From Streptomyces toxytricini (GTDB taxonomy: Bacteria; Actinomycetota; Actinomycetes; Streptomycetales; Streptomycetaceae): DNA of 46,666 bases. Each line of letters starts with the position of its first letter. Positions within the stretch are counted from its first letter, which is position 1. Both the position numbers and the translations under genes were made by a program. This document shows, piece by piece, positions 30,837 through 37,832 of the stretch. Below the pieces are notes generated by a model, which made no database searches, was not told the origin of the DNA, and worked only from the letters and a program-made list of their open reading frames with translations. Location of the stretch: positions 1-46,666 of the forward strand of contig NZ_BMTY01000035.1 in the NCBI RefSeq assembly GCF_014649915.1. The letters run 5' to 3'.

Positions 30837-31199
30837 ATGACCGCGCCGGAACCCGCCCGCCGCAGGCGCCGCCCCGTGCAGGACGACGACGGGGAAGCCC
30901 GGCCCGCCGCCAAGCCGGCGCGCCGGGCCCCCGCCCGCCGGGCGGGGGCCGCCTGGGTGCTCCGGGCCGCCATGGAGCAGCTGTCCGAGCTGCTGGGGCG
31001 GCACCCCGACTCGGTTTCCGCGCTGAAGCCGACGGAAGAGGGCTGGGAGGCGGTCGTGGAGGTGGTGGAGCTGCCGCGCATCCCCGACACCACCAGTGTC
31101 ATGGCCAGCTACCGGGTGGCCCTCGACGAGGAAGGCCAACTGATCTCGTACGAACGGACCCGGAGGTACAGCCGGGGCATGATCGACCGGCCGCGCTGA
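30837..31199 (+). CDS. gvpO: Gas vesicle protein GvpO
   Basis: A 120-residue protein with a basic Arg/Ala/Pro N-terminal tail of about 42 residues and a C-terminal domain containing LKPTEEGWEAVVEVVELPRI, VMASYRVALDEEGQLISYERTRRYSRG. That ending is the GvpO signature. GvpO is required for gas vesicle formation in haloarchaea and probably has a regulatory or assembly role. It is the first plus-strand gene of the cluster. The ATG at 30837 follows GAGGGGAG. gvpA starts 26 bp after its stop. Confidence 0.88.
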   Translation: MTAPEPARRRRRPVQDDDGEARPAAKPARRAPARRAGAAWVLRAAMEQLSELLGRHPDSVSALKPTEEGWEAVVEVVELPRIPDTTSVMASYRVALDEEGQLISYERTRRYSRGMIDRPR

Positions 31200-31225
31200 C
31201 CGCGGCGGCCGGGAAGGGACGCACC

Positions 31226-31705
31226 ATGACGATGATGCCGCAGGGACCGGGCGCGGGCGTGGCCCGCACCGGAGGCGGCGGCGGAACGAGCAGCCTCTAC
31301 GACGTCCTGGAGCTGATCCTCGACCGCGGCCTGGTCATCGACGTCTTCGTGCGGGTCTCGCTCGTGGGCATCGAACTGCTCAAGATCGACGCACGGATCG
31401 TGGTGGCCAGTGTGGACACCTACCTCCGTTTCGCCGAGGCCTGCAACCGGCTCGACCTGGAGGCGGGGCGCCGTGCGCCCGCGCAACTGCCCGACCTCGT
31501 CGACAACATGATGGAGAGCGGCAGCCGCGGCAAGACGAAGGGCGCCCTGAGCGGCGCCGTGGAAGCCGTGACGGACTCCCTCTCCGGCGGCGCCAAGGGG
31601 AAGGCCGCCAAGGACGAGGAGCAGGCCGAAGAGGAGTACGCGGAAGAGGAGGCCCCGCGCCGCCGGCGGCCCGCCCGGCGCCCGGTCCGCCGCGAGAGGG
31701 AGTGA
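31226..31705 (+). CDS. gvpA: Gas vesicle structural protein GvpA
   Basis: A 159-residue GvpA/GvpJ-family protein. Residues 21-75 (SLYDVLELILDRGLVIDVFV, then LVGIELLKIDARIVVASVDT) are the helix-strand-strand-helix core that forms the gas-permeable protein shell. The sequence is longer than cyanobacterial GvpA because of a Ser/Gly-rich linker and a tail with EEQAEEEYAEEE then RRRRPARRPVRRE. Extended tails are common in actinobacterial members. ATG codons at 31226, 31232 and 31235 are close alternatives; GGGAAGGGA favours the first. gvpF follows after 3 bp. Confidence 0.88.
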   Translation: MTMMPQGPGAGVARTGGGGGTSSLYDVLELILDRGLVIDVFVRVSLVGIELLKIDARIVVASVDTYLRFAEACNRLDLEAGRRAPAQLPDLVDNMMESGSRGKTKGALSGAVEAVTDSLSGGAKGKAAKDEEQAEEEYAEEEAPRRRRPARRPVRRERE

Positions 31706-31708
31706 CCC

Positions 31709-32431
31709 ATGCCCGTCTACGTCTACGCCGTCACGCTGGGCGACCACCCGTGCCGCCTGGACGGGGTCTCCGGAGTCGGAGCCGGGTCCGCGCCCCTGCG
31801 GACGGTACCGGCCGGGGACCTCAAGGCCGTGGTCAGCGACGTGCACGAGGAGGTCGGCCCGCGCCGCCGCGACCTCGTCGCCCACCAGGCGGTCCAGGAC
31901 CGCCTCCTGGAGGACGGGACGCCGCTGCCCCTGCAGTTCGGCTACACCGCCCCCGACGACGACGCCGTACGGCAGGTGCTGAAGGAGCAGGCGGACCTCT
32001 ACCTCGGGGCGCTGGAGCGCGTCCGCGGCTGCGTGGAGTACAACGTCAAGGCCTCGTGGGACGAGGAACACATCCTCCGCCGGATCCTGGAGGAGTCGCC
32101 CTCGGCCCGCAGCCTCAACGAGCAGATCCGCGCCGGCACCGACGACCCCCGGCTGGCCCTGGAGCTCGGCCAGTACGTCGCCGACGAGGTGCAGCAGCGG
32201 CACTCCGACGCGGCGGCCGGGATCATCGACACGCTCGTGCCGCTGGCCCGCGAACACGCGGTGCACGCCCCCACCGGCGAGGACTTCCTCAACCTCTCCC
32301 TGCTGGTCGCCCGCGGCCCCGACGGGGAGGGCGCCCTCCAGGTCGCGCACGCCGACCTCGTGGCGGACGGTGAGACCGGAGTGGAGATCAGGGTGGCCGG
32401 CCCGCTGCCCCCGTACAGCTTCGTGGGCTAG
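31709..32431 (+). CDS. gvpF: Gas vesicle protein GvpF/GvpL family
   Basis: A 240-residue GvpL/GvpF protein. It begins VYVYAVTLGDHPC, has PLQFGYTAPDDDAVRQVLKE, VRGCVEYNVKASWDE and the terminal GPLPPYSFVG, which is diagnostic for the family. GvpF sits at the gas-facing surface in cyanobacteria and acts as an assembly chaperone for GvpA. The gene starts 3 bp after gvpA, ends in TAG, and is followed 10 bp later by gvpG. A second family member is encoded at 33143. Confidence 0.92.
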   Translation: MPVYVYAVTLGDHPCRLDGVSGVGAGSAPLRTVPAGDLKAVVSDVHEEVGPRRRDLVAHQAVQDRLLEDGTPLPLQFGYTAPDDDAVRQVLKEQADLYLGALERVRGCVEYNVKASWDEEHILRRILEESPSARSLNEQIRAGTDDPRLALELGQYVADEVQQRHSDAAAGIIDTLVPLAREHAVHAPTGEDFLNLSLLVARGPDGEGALQVAHADLVADGETGVEIRVAGPLPPYSFVG

Positions 32432-32441
32432 AGGAGGAGCC

Positions 32442-32690
32442 ATGGGCCTGCTCGGAAAGCTGTTCACCGCACCCTTGATCCCCGCCCGCGCGGTGGTGTG
32501 GGTGGCGCAGCGGGTCGCCGACAAGGCGGAGGCCGAGTACTACGACCCGGCGCCCGTCTGGGCCGAGCTCAGACTGCTGGAGCGGCGGCTCGCCGACGGG
32601 GAGATCGACGAGGAGACCTTCGACGTCCAGGAGCGGTTCCTGCTGGACCGCCTCATGGAGATCGAAGAGTTCCACCACCGCAACCCCTGA
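32442..32690 (+). CDS. gvpG: Gas vesicle protein GvpG
   Basis: An 82-residue protein with the GvpG pattern: the N-terminal LLGKLFTAPLIPARAVVWVA, then PVWAELRLLERRLADGEIDE and EERFLLDRLMEIEE-like coil (here QERFLLDRLMEIEEFHH). GvpG is a small helical accessory protein in vesicle assembly that works with GvpF and GvpL. GAGGAGGAGC precedes the ATG. gvpJ follows after 24 bp. Confidence 0.92.
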   Translation: MGLLGKLFTAPLIPARAVVWVAQRVADKAEAEYYDPAPVWAELRLLERRLADGEIDEETFDVQERFLLDRLMEIEEFHHRNP

Positions 32691-32714
32691 CCGGGACGTG
32701 ACGGAGGCGAAGAC

Positions 32715-33146
32715 GTGACCGACCCCATGGCCCGCTCCTTCGGCTCGCGCCCCGCGATGGCCGGCTACCCGCCCAGCTCCTCGGCGAGTCTCGCCGACAT
32801 CCTCGAACGCGTCCTCGACAAGGGCATCGTGATCGCCGGCGACATCCGCATCAACCTCCTCGACATCGAACTCCTCACGATCAAGCTGCGCATCCTCATC
32901 GCCTCCGTCGACAAGGCCAAGGAGATGGGCATCGACTGGTGGGAGCACGACCCCGCACTGTCCTCGCGGGGACGCGAGGAAGCCCTCGCCGCCGAGAACC
33001 GCCGCCTGAGGGCCGAGCTGGAGGAGATGCGCCGCGCCCCGCTGCCGCCGGACCGGGCCCTGCCGGACACCGCCCTGCCGGAGGCGGCTCCCGACGAGGC
33101 GGAGCGCCCCGTACGCCGCACGGGGAAGCGCAGGCCCCCGCCGTGA
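32715..33146 (+). CDS. gvpJ: Gas vesicle protein GvpJ (GvpA family)
   Basis: A 143-residue GvpA-fold protein. Core residues 23-75 read SLADILERVLDKGIVIAGDI, then INLLDIELLTIKLRILIASVDK, followed by AKEMGIDWWEHDPAL, which resembles the GvpA/J C-terminal helix. The tail has a coiled coil (AENRRLRAELEEMRRA) and a basic end. By position after gvpG and before gvpL it is named GvpJ, but either this or the 31226 product could be the main shell protein. The GTG follows ACGGAGGCG. The stop overlaps the gvpL start as GTGA. Confidence 0.85.
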   Translation: MTDPMARSFGSRPAMAGYPPSSSASLADILERVLDKGIVIAGDIRINLLDIELLTIKLRILIASVDKAKEMGIDWWEHDPALSSRGREEALAAENRRLRAELEEMRRAPLPPDRALPDTALPEAAPDEAERPVRRTGKRRPPP

Positions 33147-33991
33147 GCACCCCCCCAGCGGGCCCGTCCCTCGTCTACGCCTACGCCGCCACCCCGCCCG
33201 CGCCGGCGCTGGACCACGTCCTGCCCGCCCTCACCGGCGTCGCAGGGCGCCCGGTCGACCTGCTCGCCCTCACCGATGCCGGCCACGGGCCCGCCGCAGC
33301 GTTCGCCGTCAGCGACGTCCCCCGGTCCGAGTGGGACGAGGAGGCCCTCAAGGTCCGCTTCGAGGACCTGGACTGGCTGGAGGAGACCGCGCGCGCCCAC
33401 CACCGCGTCATCGAGGGGCTCGCCGCCCACACCACCGTCCTGCCCCTGCGCCTGGCCACCCTGTACGCGGACCGGGCCAGTGCCCTGGCGGCCCTCCGCC
33501 ACCACGGCCAGGCGCTCGCGACAGGCCTGGCACGGCTGAGCGCCCACACCGAGTACGGCGTCAAGCTGTACGTCCGCCCGGCCGCCGCCGCGGACCCCGG
33601 CGCCACCCCACCTCCCGCGGCCGGCGCCGCCGCGTCCAAACCGGGCGCCGGACGGGCCTACCTGGAGGCCAGGCGCGCCCAGCAGCACGCCCGCGACGAC
33701 CACTACGCCCAGGCGCGCACCGCCGCCGAGCGCATCGCCGCGCTCGCCGCCCCCCACACCGCCGACCACGTGCGCCACCCCGCCCAGAGCGGCCCGCTCA
33801 CCGCCTCCGGGGCCGGGGAGAACGTCCTCAACGACGCCTACCTCGTCCCCGACGCCGCGGCGGAAGCCTTCCGGGAGGCCGTGCACAGCGCCGTACGGGG
33901 CCTGTCAGGGGTCCGGCTGGAGCTGACGGGCCCGTGGGCCCCGTACTCCTTCGCCGCGCCGCCGCCCCCGCCGACCGCCGCCGCGCCGTGA
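33143..33991 (+). CDS. gvpL: Gas vesicle protein GvpL/GvpF family, second copy
   Basis: A 282-residue GvpL/F protein. SLVYAYAATPPAPAL opens the first domain, and HHRVIEGLAAHTTVLPLRLA and HTEYGVKLYVRPA mark the middle. The end LSGVRLELTGPWAPYSFAAP is the family's C-terminal motif. An Ala/Pro-rich insertion at about residues 150-170 and a Pro-rich tail lengthen it relative to the product at 31709. It probably interacts with GvpA-type subunits during assembly. The start and stop both overlap neighbours by 4 bp. Confidence 0.9.
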   Translation: MSTPPAGPSLVYAYAATPPAPALDHVLPALTGVAGRPVDLLALTDAGHGPAAAFAVSDVPRSEWDEEALKVRFEDLDWLEETARAHHRVIEGLAAHTTVLPLRLATLYADRASALAALRHHGQALATGLARLSAHTEYGVKLYVRPAAAADPGATPPPAAGAAASKPGAGRAYLEARRAQQHARDDHYAQARTAAERIAALAAPHTADHVRHPAQSGPLTASGAGENVLNDAYLVPDAAAEAFREAVHSAVRGLSGVRLELTGPWAPYSFAAPPPPPTAAAP

Positions 33992-34212
33992 ACGCCCCCG
34001 ACCGCCGCGCCGCCGGCCTGCCCGACCGGCAGGTCGCCCTCGTCGACCTCCTCGACCGGCTGCTCGCCGGCGGCGTCGTCATCACCGGCGACATCGTCCT
34101 GTCGATCGCCGACATCGACCTCGTCCGCATCTCCCTCCGGGCCCTCATCAGCTCCGTCGCCACCGCGGAGGCCCCGCGCCCGGACGAGGACGGCGCCCGC
34201 CATGGCTCCTGA
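33988..34212 (+). CDS. gvpS: Short GvpA-family protein (GvpS-like)
   Basis: A 74-residue protein consisting almost only of the GvpA core: VALVDLLDRLLAGGVVITGD then IVLSIADIDLVRISLRALIS. It lacks the long tails of the two other GvpA-type proteins in the cluster. Its position between gvpL and gvpK matches gvpS of Streptomyces-type clusters. GvpM is an alternative name for such minor family members. The GTG overlaps the gvpL stop, and its own end overlaps the gvpK start by 11 bp. Confidence 0.85.
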   Translation: MNAPDRRAAGLPDRQVALVDLLDRLLAGGVVITGDIVLSIADIDLVRISLRALISSVATAEAPRPDEDGARHGS

Positions 34213-34669
34213 CACCCCCGCCGCCCCGCAACCCCAGCCCGCGCAGCCCTCGCCGCCCGCCACCGGGCCGGAGCGGCCCGCTCCCGTTGCGCCGGAACCC
34301 GACCTCCGGCGGGTGGGCAGCGCGATGGCCGACGCGCTCCGGCTGCTCCCCGCGACCCCCGCCGCGGAAGCCGCCGACCGAACGGCCGGCCCCGGCCACC
34401 GCATGCGCACCGGCCCCGACACCGTCGGCGACGACCTCGTGAAGCTCGTCCTGACCCTCGTCGAGCTCCTCCGCCAGCTCATCGAACGGCAGGCGCTGCG
34501 CCGCGTCGACGCAGGCGGGCTCACCGAGGAGCAGGAGGAGGAGTTGGGCGCCACCCTCATGGCCCTGCACGACCGGATGACGGAGCTGTGCACCGAGCAC
34601 GGCTACTCCCTCGCCGACCTCAACATCGACCTCGGCCCGCTGGGCCCCCTCCTGCCGCCCTCCGGCTGA
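34202..34669 (+). CDS. gvpK: Gas vesicle protein GvpK
   Basis: A 155-residue protein. The first 60 residues are Pro/Ala-rich and variable. The rest is the GvpK domain: DTVGDDLVKLVLTLVELLRQ, LIERQALRRVDAGGLTEEQE, LGATLMALHDRMTELC and the ending LADLNIDLGPLGPLL. GvpK is a conserved helical accessory protein needed for vesicle formation. The start overlaps gvpS by 11 bp, so translation is coupled. It is the last gvp gene; neither gvpN nor gvpC is present, as is usual for actinobacterial clusters. Confidence 0.92.
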   Translation: MAPDTPAAPQPQPAQPSPPATGPERPAPVAPEPDLRRVGSAMADALRLLPATPAAEAADRTAGPGHRMRTGPDTVGDDLVKLVLTLVELLRQLIERQALRRVDAGGLTEEQEEELGATLMALHDRMTELCTEHGYSLADLNIDLGPLGPLLPPSG

Positions 34670-34802
34670 ACCACGCCCGCGGCGCCGCCGTCAAGCCCCG
34701 ACTTCCAGGGGCGTGCCGGTCACGCCGCCCCCGGGGCTCAATGGAGTCACGGGCCGCCCCGGACACCGCGGCCGGCCCGATCCGCCGACCCCGGGAGACA
34801 CC

Positions 34803-35018
34803 ATGACCACCCGCCCGCGCCCCTCCTCCCTCCTGACGGCCGCCCTCGCCGCCGGAGCCGTACGCATCGCCCCCGGCGCCCAAACCACCCGCACTCCGGC
34901 AGCCCCCGGCACGGCGCCCGCCGTCCCCGCCCTGCCGCCGTACGGCAGCCCAGCCGCCCGGCCGCGCCCCGCCATGGTCCGGAGGGTCGGGCTCCCGGTG
35001 AGGGGAGCGGCCGTGTAG
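34803..35018 (+). CDS. Small Pro/Ala-rich protein, doubtful
   Basis: A 71-residue open frame from the ATG at 34803, preceded by GGGAG. The start RPRPSSLLTAALAAGAVRIA resembles a weak signal peptide, but no clear cleavage site or mature domain follows. The rest is Pro/Ala/Arg-rich. It may be a degraded secreted-peptide gene or a chance frame. Confidence 0.3.
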   Translation: MTTRPRPSSLLTAALAAGAVRIAPGAQTTRTPAAPGTAPAVPALPPYGSPAARPRPAMVRRVGLPVRGAAV

Positions 35019-35106
35019 CCGGCGCGGCCGGCCCCGCGTGCGCGCCGGAGGTGCCGCTGCTCGGCGCGGCTGTGCGTGCTGCCGACCGGACTTTCGCATG
35101 CGGTGT

Positions 35107-35120
35107 CGGAAACGATTCCG
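35107..35120. promoter_or_regulatory. Inverted repeat resembling a LacI-type operator
   Basis: CGGAA-ACGA-TTCCG is a perfect inverted repeat whose centre (GGAAACGATTCC) resembles LacI-family operators. It lies about 100 bp upstream of the small membrane protein gene at 35217, in an otherwise gene-free 198-bp interval. No LacI regulator is nearby. Confidence 0.3.
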
Positions 35121-35182
35121 TCCGCGGCGGGCCTGTCGGGCCGTCAACTTTCGATGACGTGCAGATGGTCCCTTCGTCGTAC

Positions 35183-35210
35183 GAGAACACCGCCTGCCGT
35201 CGATAACGTT
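35183..35210 (+). promoter_or_regulatory. ECF-type (SigR-like) promoter candidate
   Basis: GAGAAC at 35183-35188, 18 bases, then CGTT at 35207-35210 resembles the SigR pattern GGGAAT-N18/19-CGTT with mismatches in the -35. Transcription would start at or next to the ATG at 35217, giving a leaderless message, which suits the lack of a ribosome binding site there. Confidence 0.3.
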
Positions 35211-35216
35211 GTGGTC

Positions 35217-35498
35217 ATGACAGATGGAAAGGTGGAGAAGCCCGACGGCTCCACACCCCTCAAGACCGCCGCGGGCGTCGCCGTCGGCCTCGTCGTCGGC
35301 CTCGGCCTGATCGCCCTCCTGTGGCGGGCGGGCTGGCGGGTGCCGTTCGTGACCGGATGGCTCTCGCTGAAGATCGCCGTCAAGGCGGGTGTCCTCACGG
35401 TGGGCGGCCTGATCGCCTTCGCAGCATGGCGGCACAAGCGGCGCACCGCCGCACACGACGGCGACGCGCCCGGCGCAGAGTCGCAGCCGCCCTCATGA
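35217..35498 (+). CDS. Small membrane protein, function unknown
   Basis: A 93-residue protein. Residues 18-40 (AAGVAVGLVVGLGLIALLWRAG) and 50-70 (LSLKIAVKAGVLTVGGLIAFAA) are two membrane helices, with a short charged N-terminus and a cytoplasmic-looking basic tail (WRHKRRTAAHDGD). I do not recognise a family. The start is the first ATG after the upstream promoter-like sequence and lacks a ribosome binding site, so it may be leaderless. A 20-bp terminator stem follows the stop by 2 bases. Confidence 0.65.
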   Translation: MTDGKVEKPDGSTPLKTAAGVAVGLVVGLGLIALLWRAGWRVPFVTGWLSLKIAVKAGVLTVGGLIAFAAWRHKRRTAAHDGDAPGAESQPPS

Positions 35499-35500
35499 CC

Positions 35501-35545
35501 TGCGGCCGGGCAGTGGGGGTCCGACACCCCCGCTGCCCGGTCGCA
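35501..35545 (+). terminator. Strong terminator hairpin
   Basis: A stem of 20 base pairs (two of them G-T) joins 35501-35520 (TGCGGCCGGGCAGTGGGGGT) to 35526-35545 around a 5-base loop. It begins right after the stop of the small membrane protein gene. Confidence 0.9.
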
Positions 35546-35582
35546 GGCCGCACCCCGGGCGCGGCGTGCTCGTTGACCGGAC

Positions 35583-35792
35583 ATGAAGAAGATCATCACT
35601 ACTGCCCTGACCGCTCTCGCCGCCGCTTTCACCGCAGCGCTCGCCGCCGGCCCGGCCGCCGCCGACGAGACCCACCGCGACTCCCACAACGCCCCCGTCG
35701 TCGCCCTGGTCAACACCGGCCAGATCGACGACCCGATGGAGGACGTGCTGGAGCACCTGCTGCTCTTCGGCGACCTCCGCATCGCCGACTGA
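35583..35792 (+). CDS. Small secreted protein
   Basis: A 69-residue precursor. KKIITTALTALAAAFTAALA is a classical Sec signal peptide, with predicted cleavage after AAA near residue 27 (AGPAAADE). The mature part is about 42 residues, acidic, with HRDSHNAPVVALVNTGQIDD and MEDVLEHLLLF. Related small exported proteins with this ending are common in Streptomyces, but the function is unknown. There is no cysteine. The ribosome binding site is weak. It lies 37 bp after the strong terminator, so it needs its own promoter. Confidence 0.75.
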   Translation: MKKIITTALTALAAAFTAALAAGPAAADETHRDSHNAPVVALVNTGQIDDPMEDVLEHLLLFGDLRIAD

Positions 35793-35853
35793 CCGCCGTC
35801 GCTGCGGAACTTTCGTCCAAGACGGGCCGCCGCGCATCGGCGATCGTGGGTCC

Positions 35854-36672
35854 ATGAGCAGCAACGCAGCGGGGGAGAGCCCCGCGGACCCCAGCGCAGG
35901 GGACCGGTGGCAGGTCGCCCGGCCGGCCGCGGTCCCCTCCCTCGGCGGCGTCGCCATGGCCGGGTACCGCGACCGCACCGGCGGCCCGTTCGACCTGCGG
36001 GTCCTCCCGCAGCCCGCCGTGATCGTCGTCCTCGGCCTCGGGGACGCCCCCCTCACAGTCGACGGCGGCGCCGGTCCGCCGCAGCCCGTCCGCAGCCTCG
36101 TCGCGGCGCCGACGCCCGGCGCGGCCCGCATCCGCGGCGAACGGGTCCGCTGCATCGAGATGCGCCTCTCTCCTCCTGCCGCCCACACCCTGCTGGGCCC
36201 CGCGCTCCGCGAACTCGACGGCACCGTTGCGCCGCTGGAGGACCTGTGGGGCAAGCGCGAGCGCCTCCTGCGGGAGCGGCTCGCCGACACCGCCGCCTGG
36301 AGCGACCGCTTCTCGCTGGTGAACCGCTTCCTCTCCGACACGGCCGCCCGTGGCCCGCGTACGGCCCCCGAGGTCGCCGCGGCCTGGGAGCACATCACCG
36401 CCCGCGGCGGACGCGTGCGGGTCGCGGACCTCGCCGCCTCCTGCGGGTGGAGCCGCAAACGGCTGTGGTCCCGCTTCACCGCGCAGACCGGCCTCACGCC
36501 CAAGCGGGCCGCCATGCTCGTCCGCTTCGACCGCGCAGCCCGCGCCCTGCGCGCCGGCGCCGACGCCTCGGAGGTCGCCTCGGCCTGCGGCTACGCCGAC
36601 CAGTCCCACCTCCACCGCGACGTCACCGCGTTCGCCGCCTGCACCCCCGCAGCGCTGGCCGCCCTTCCGTGA
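35854..36672 (+). CDS. AraC family transcriptional regulator
   Basis: A 272-residue regulator. Residues 1-160 form a ligand-type N-terminal domain with APTPGAARIRGERVRCIEMRL. The C-terminal AraC DNA-binding domain has both helix-turn-helix units: VRVADLAASCGWSRKRLWSR, then ASEVASACGYADQSHLHRDV and TAFAACTPAAL. GYADQSHLHRD is the diagnostic second HTH. It is followed at 68 bp by an O-methyltransferase gene on the same strand and may control it, which is an inference from position. Confidence 0.87.
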   Translation: MSSNAAGESPADPSAGDRWQVARPAAVPSLGGVAMAGYRDRTGGPFDLRVLPQPAVIVVLGLGDAPLTVDGGAGPPQPVRSLVAAPTPGAARIRGERVRCIEMRLSPPAAHTLLGPALRELDGTVAPLEDLWGKRERLLRERLADTAAWSDRFSLVNRFLSDTAARGPRTAPEVAAAWEHITARGGRVRVADLAASCGWSRKRLWSRFTAQTGLTPKRAAMLVRFDRAARALRAGADASEVASACGYADQSHLHRDVTAFAACTPAALAALP

Positions 36673-36740
36673 CGCACCCCCGGCCGGTCCGACGCCGGCC
36701 GGCACCCGACCCGATCACCCGCATGAGGAGACGACAGACC

Positions 36741-37808
36741 GTGACGAGCACCGAAGTCCGCCCGGCGGACCCGACCGACCGCCCCCTGGCCGTACGGCTC
36801 GCCTTCGGCGGCCTGGCCGCTCAGGCGCTCCGCGCGGCGGTCCGCCTGCACATCGTCGAACTGCTCGGCAGCGGGCCACGCCGGGCCTGCGACGTGGCCG
36901 CCGCCGCGGAAGCCGAACACCAGCCGGTGACCCGGCTGTTGCGCGCACTCACCGGGCTCGGCCTGCTGGAGGAGCCGACACCCGACACCTTCTCCGCCAC
37001 CCCCGCCGGCGCCCTCCTGCACCCCGACCACCCCCACTCGCTCGCGTCCTTCGTGCGGGTGTTCACCGACCCGGCGATCGTGCGGGCCTGGGAGCACCTG
37101 GACGACAGCGTCCGCACCGGCGACGCCGCCTTCGACACCGTCTTCGGCACCGACTTCTTCGACCACCTCGCCCGCCACCCCGAGCTGTCCGCCGACTTCG
37201 ACACCGCGATGGGCCAGGCGACCGCCGAGGCCGCCTCCGTGCTGCCGCACGCCTACGACTTCGCCCGGTTCACCGCCGTCACGGACGTCGGCGGAGGCGA
37301 CGGCACCCTCCTCGCGGCGGTCCTCACCGCCCACCCGCACCTCACCGGCACCGTCCACGACACCGCCCGCGGCCTGCGCGGCGCACCGGAGACGCTCCGC
37401 CGGCACGGCGTCACCGGGCGCTGCACCCCAGCCGCCGGGGACTTCTTCCGGTCCGTCCCGGCCGGCTCGGACCTCTACCTCCTCAAGAGCGTCCTGCACG
37501 ACTGGCCCGACGACCGCGCGGTCACCATCCTGCGCCACTGCCGCGCCGTGCTGCCGCCCGGCGGACGCGTCCTGATCGTCGAACCCGTGCTGCCCGACAC
37601 CGTGGAGGACACCGGTGCCGCCGCGCACGCCCTGGACGGCGCCGTCACCTACCTGAGCGACCTGAACATGATGGTCAACCTCGGCGGGCGGGAGCGGACC
37701 CGGGCCGATTTCCACGACCTGTGCGGGCGCGCCGGGCTCTCCCTCCTGTGGGCCGCCCCCCTGGAGGGGGCGGCCCCGTACTTCCTCCTGGAGGCCGCCT
37801 CCGCCTGA
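36741..37808 (+). CDS. SAM-dependent O-methyltransferase (Methyltransf_2 family)
   Basis: A 355-residue class I methyltransferase of the acetylserotonin/polyketide O-methyltransferase type. The N-terminal winged-helix dimerisation domain has LAAQALRAAVRLHIVELLGS and VTRLLRALTGLGLLE. The SAM site is TDVGGGDGTLLAAVL. LLKSVLHDWPDDRAVTILRH carries the catalytic His, and ILIVEPVLPD-like (LIVEPVLPDTVED) is the usual next motif. Relatives methylate phenols of polyketides in antibiotic pathways, but no PKS is in view. The GTG start has GAGGAG 10 bases upstream. It converges on the beta-lactamase gene. Confidence 0.88.
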   Translation: MTSTEVRPADPTDRPLAVRLAFGGLAAQALRAAVRLHIVELLGSGPRRACDVAAAAEAEHQPVTRLLRALTGLGLLEEPTPDTFSATPAGALLHPDHPHSLASFVRVFTDPAIVRAWEHLDDSVRTGDAAFDTVFGTDFFDHLARHPELSADFDTAMGQATAEAASVLPHAYDFARFTAVTDVGGGDGTLLAAVLTAHPHLTGTVHDTARGLRGAPETLRRHGVTGRCTPAAGDFFRSVPAGSDLYLLKSVLHDWPDDRAVTILRHCRAVLPPGGRVLIVEPVLPDTVEDTGAAAHALDGAVTYLSDLNMMVNLGGRERTRADFHDLCGRAGLSLLWAAPLEGAAPYFLLEAASA

Positions 37809-37814
37809 CCGCGC

Positions 37815-37832
37815 GGCGGCCGTCAGGCCGCC
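37815..37832. terminator. Small convergent hairpin
   Basis: GGCGGCC-GTCA-GGCCGCC is a perfect 7-bp stem between the convergent O-methyltransferase and beta-lactamase genes. It overlaps the last codons and stop of the beta-lactamase. Confidence 0.55.
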
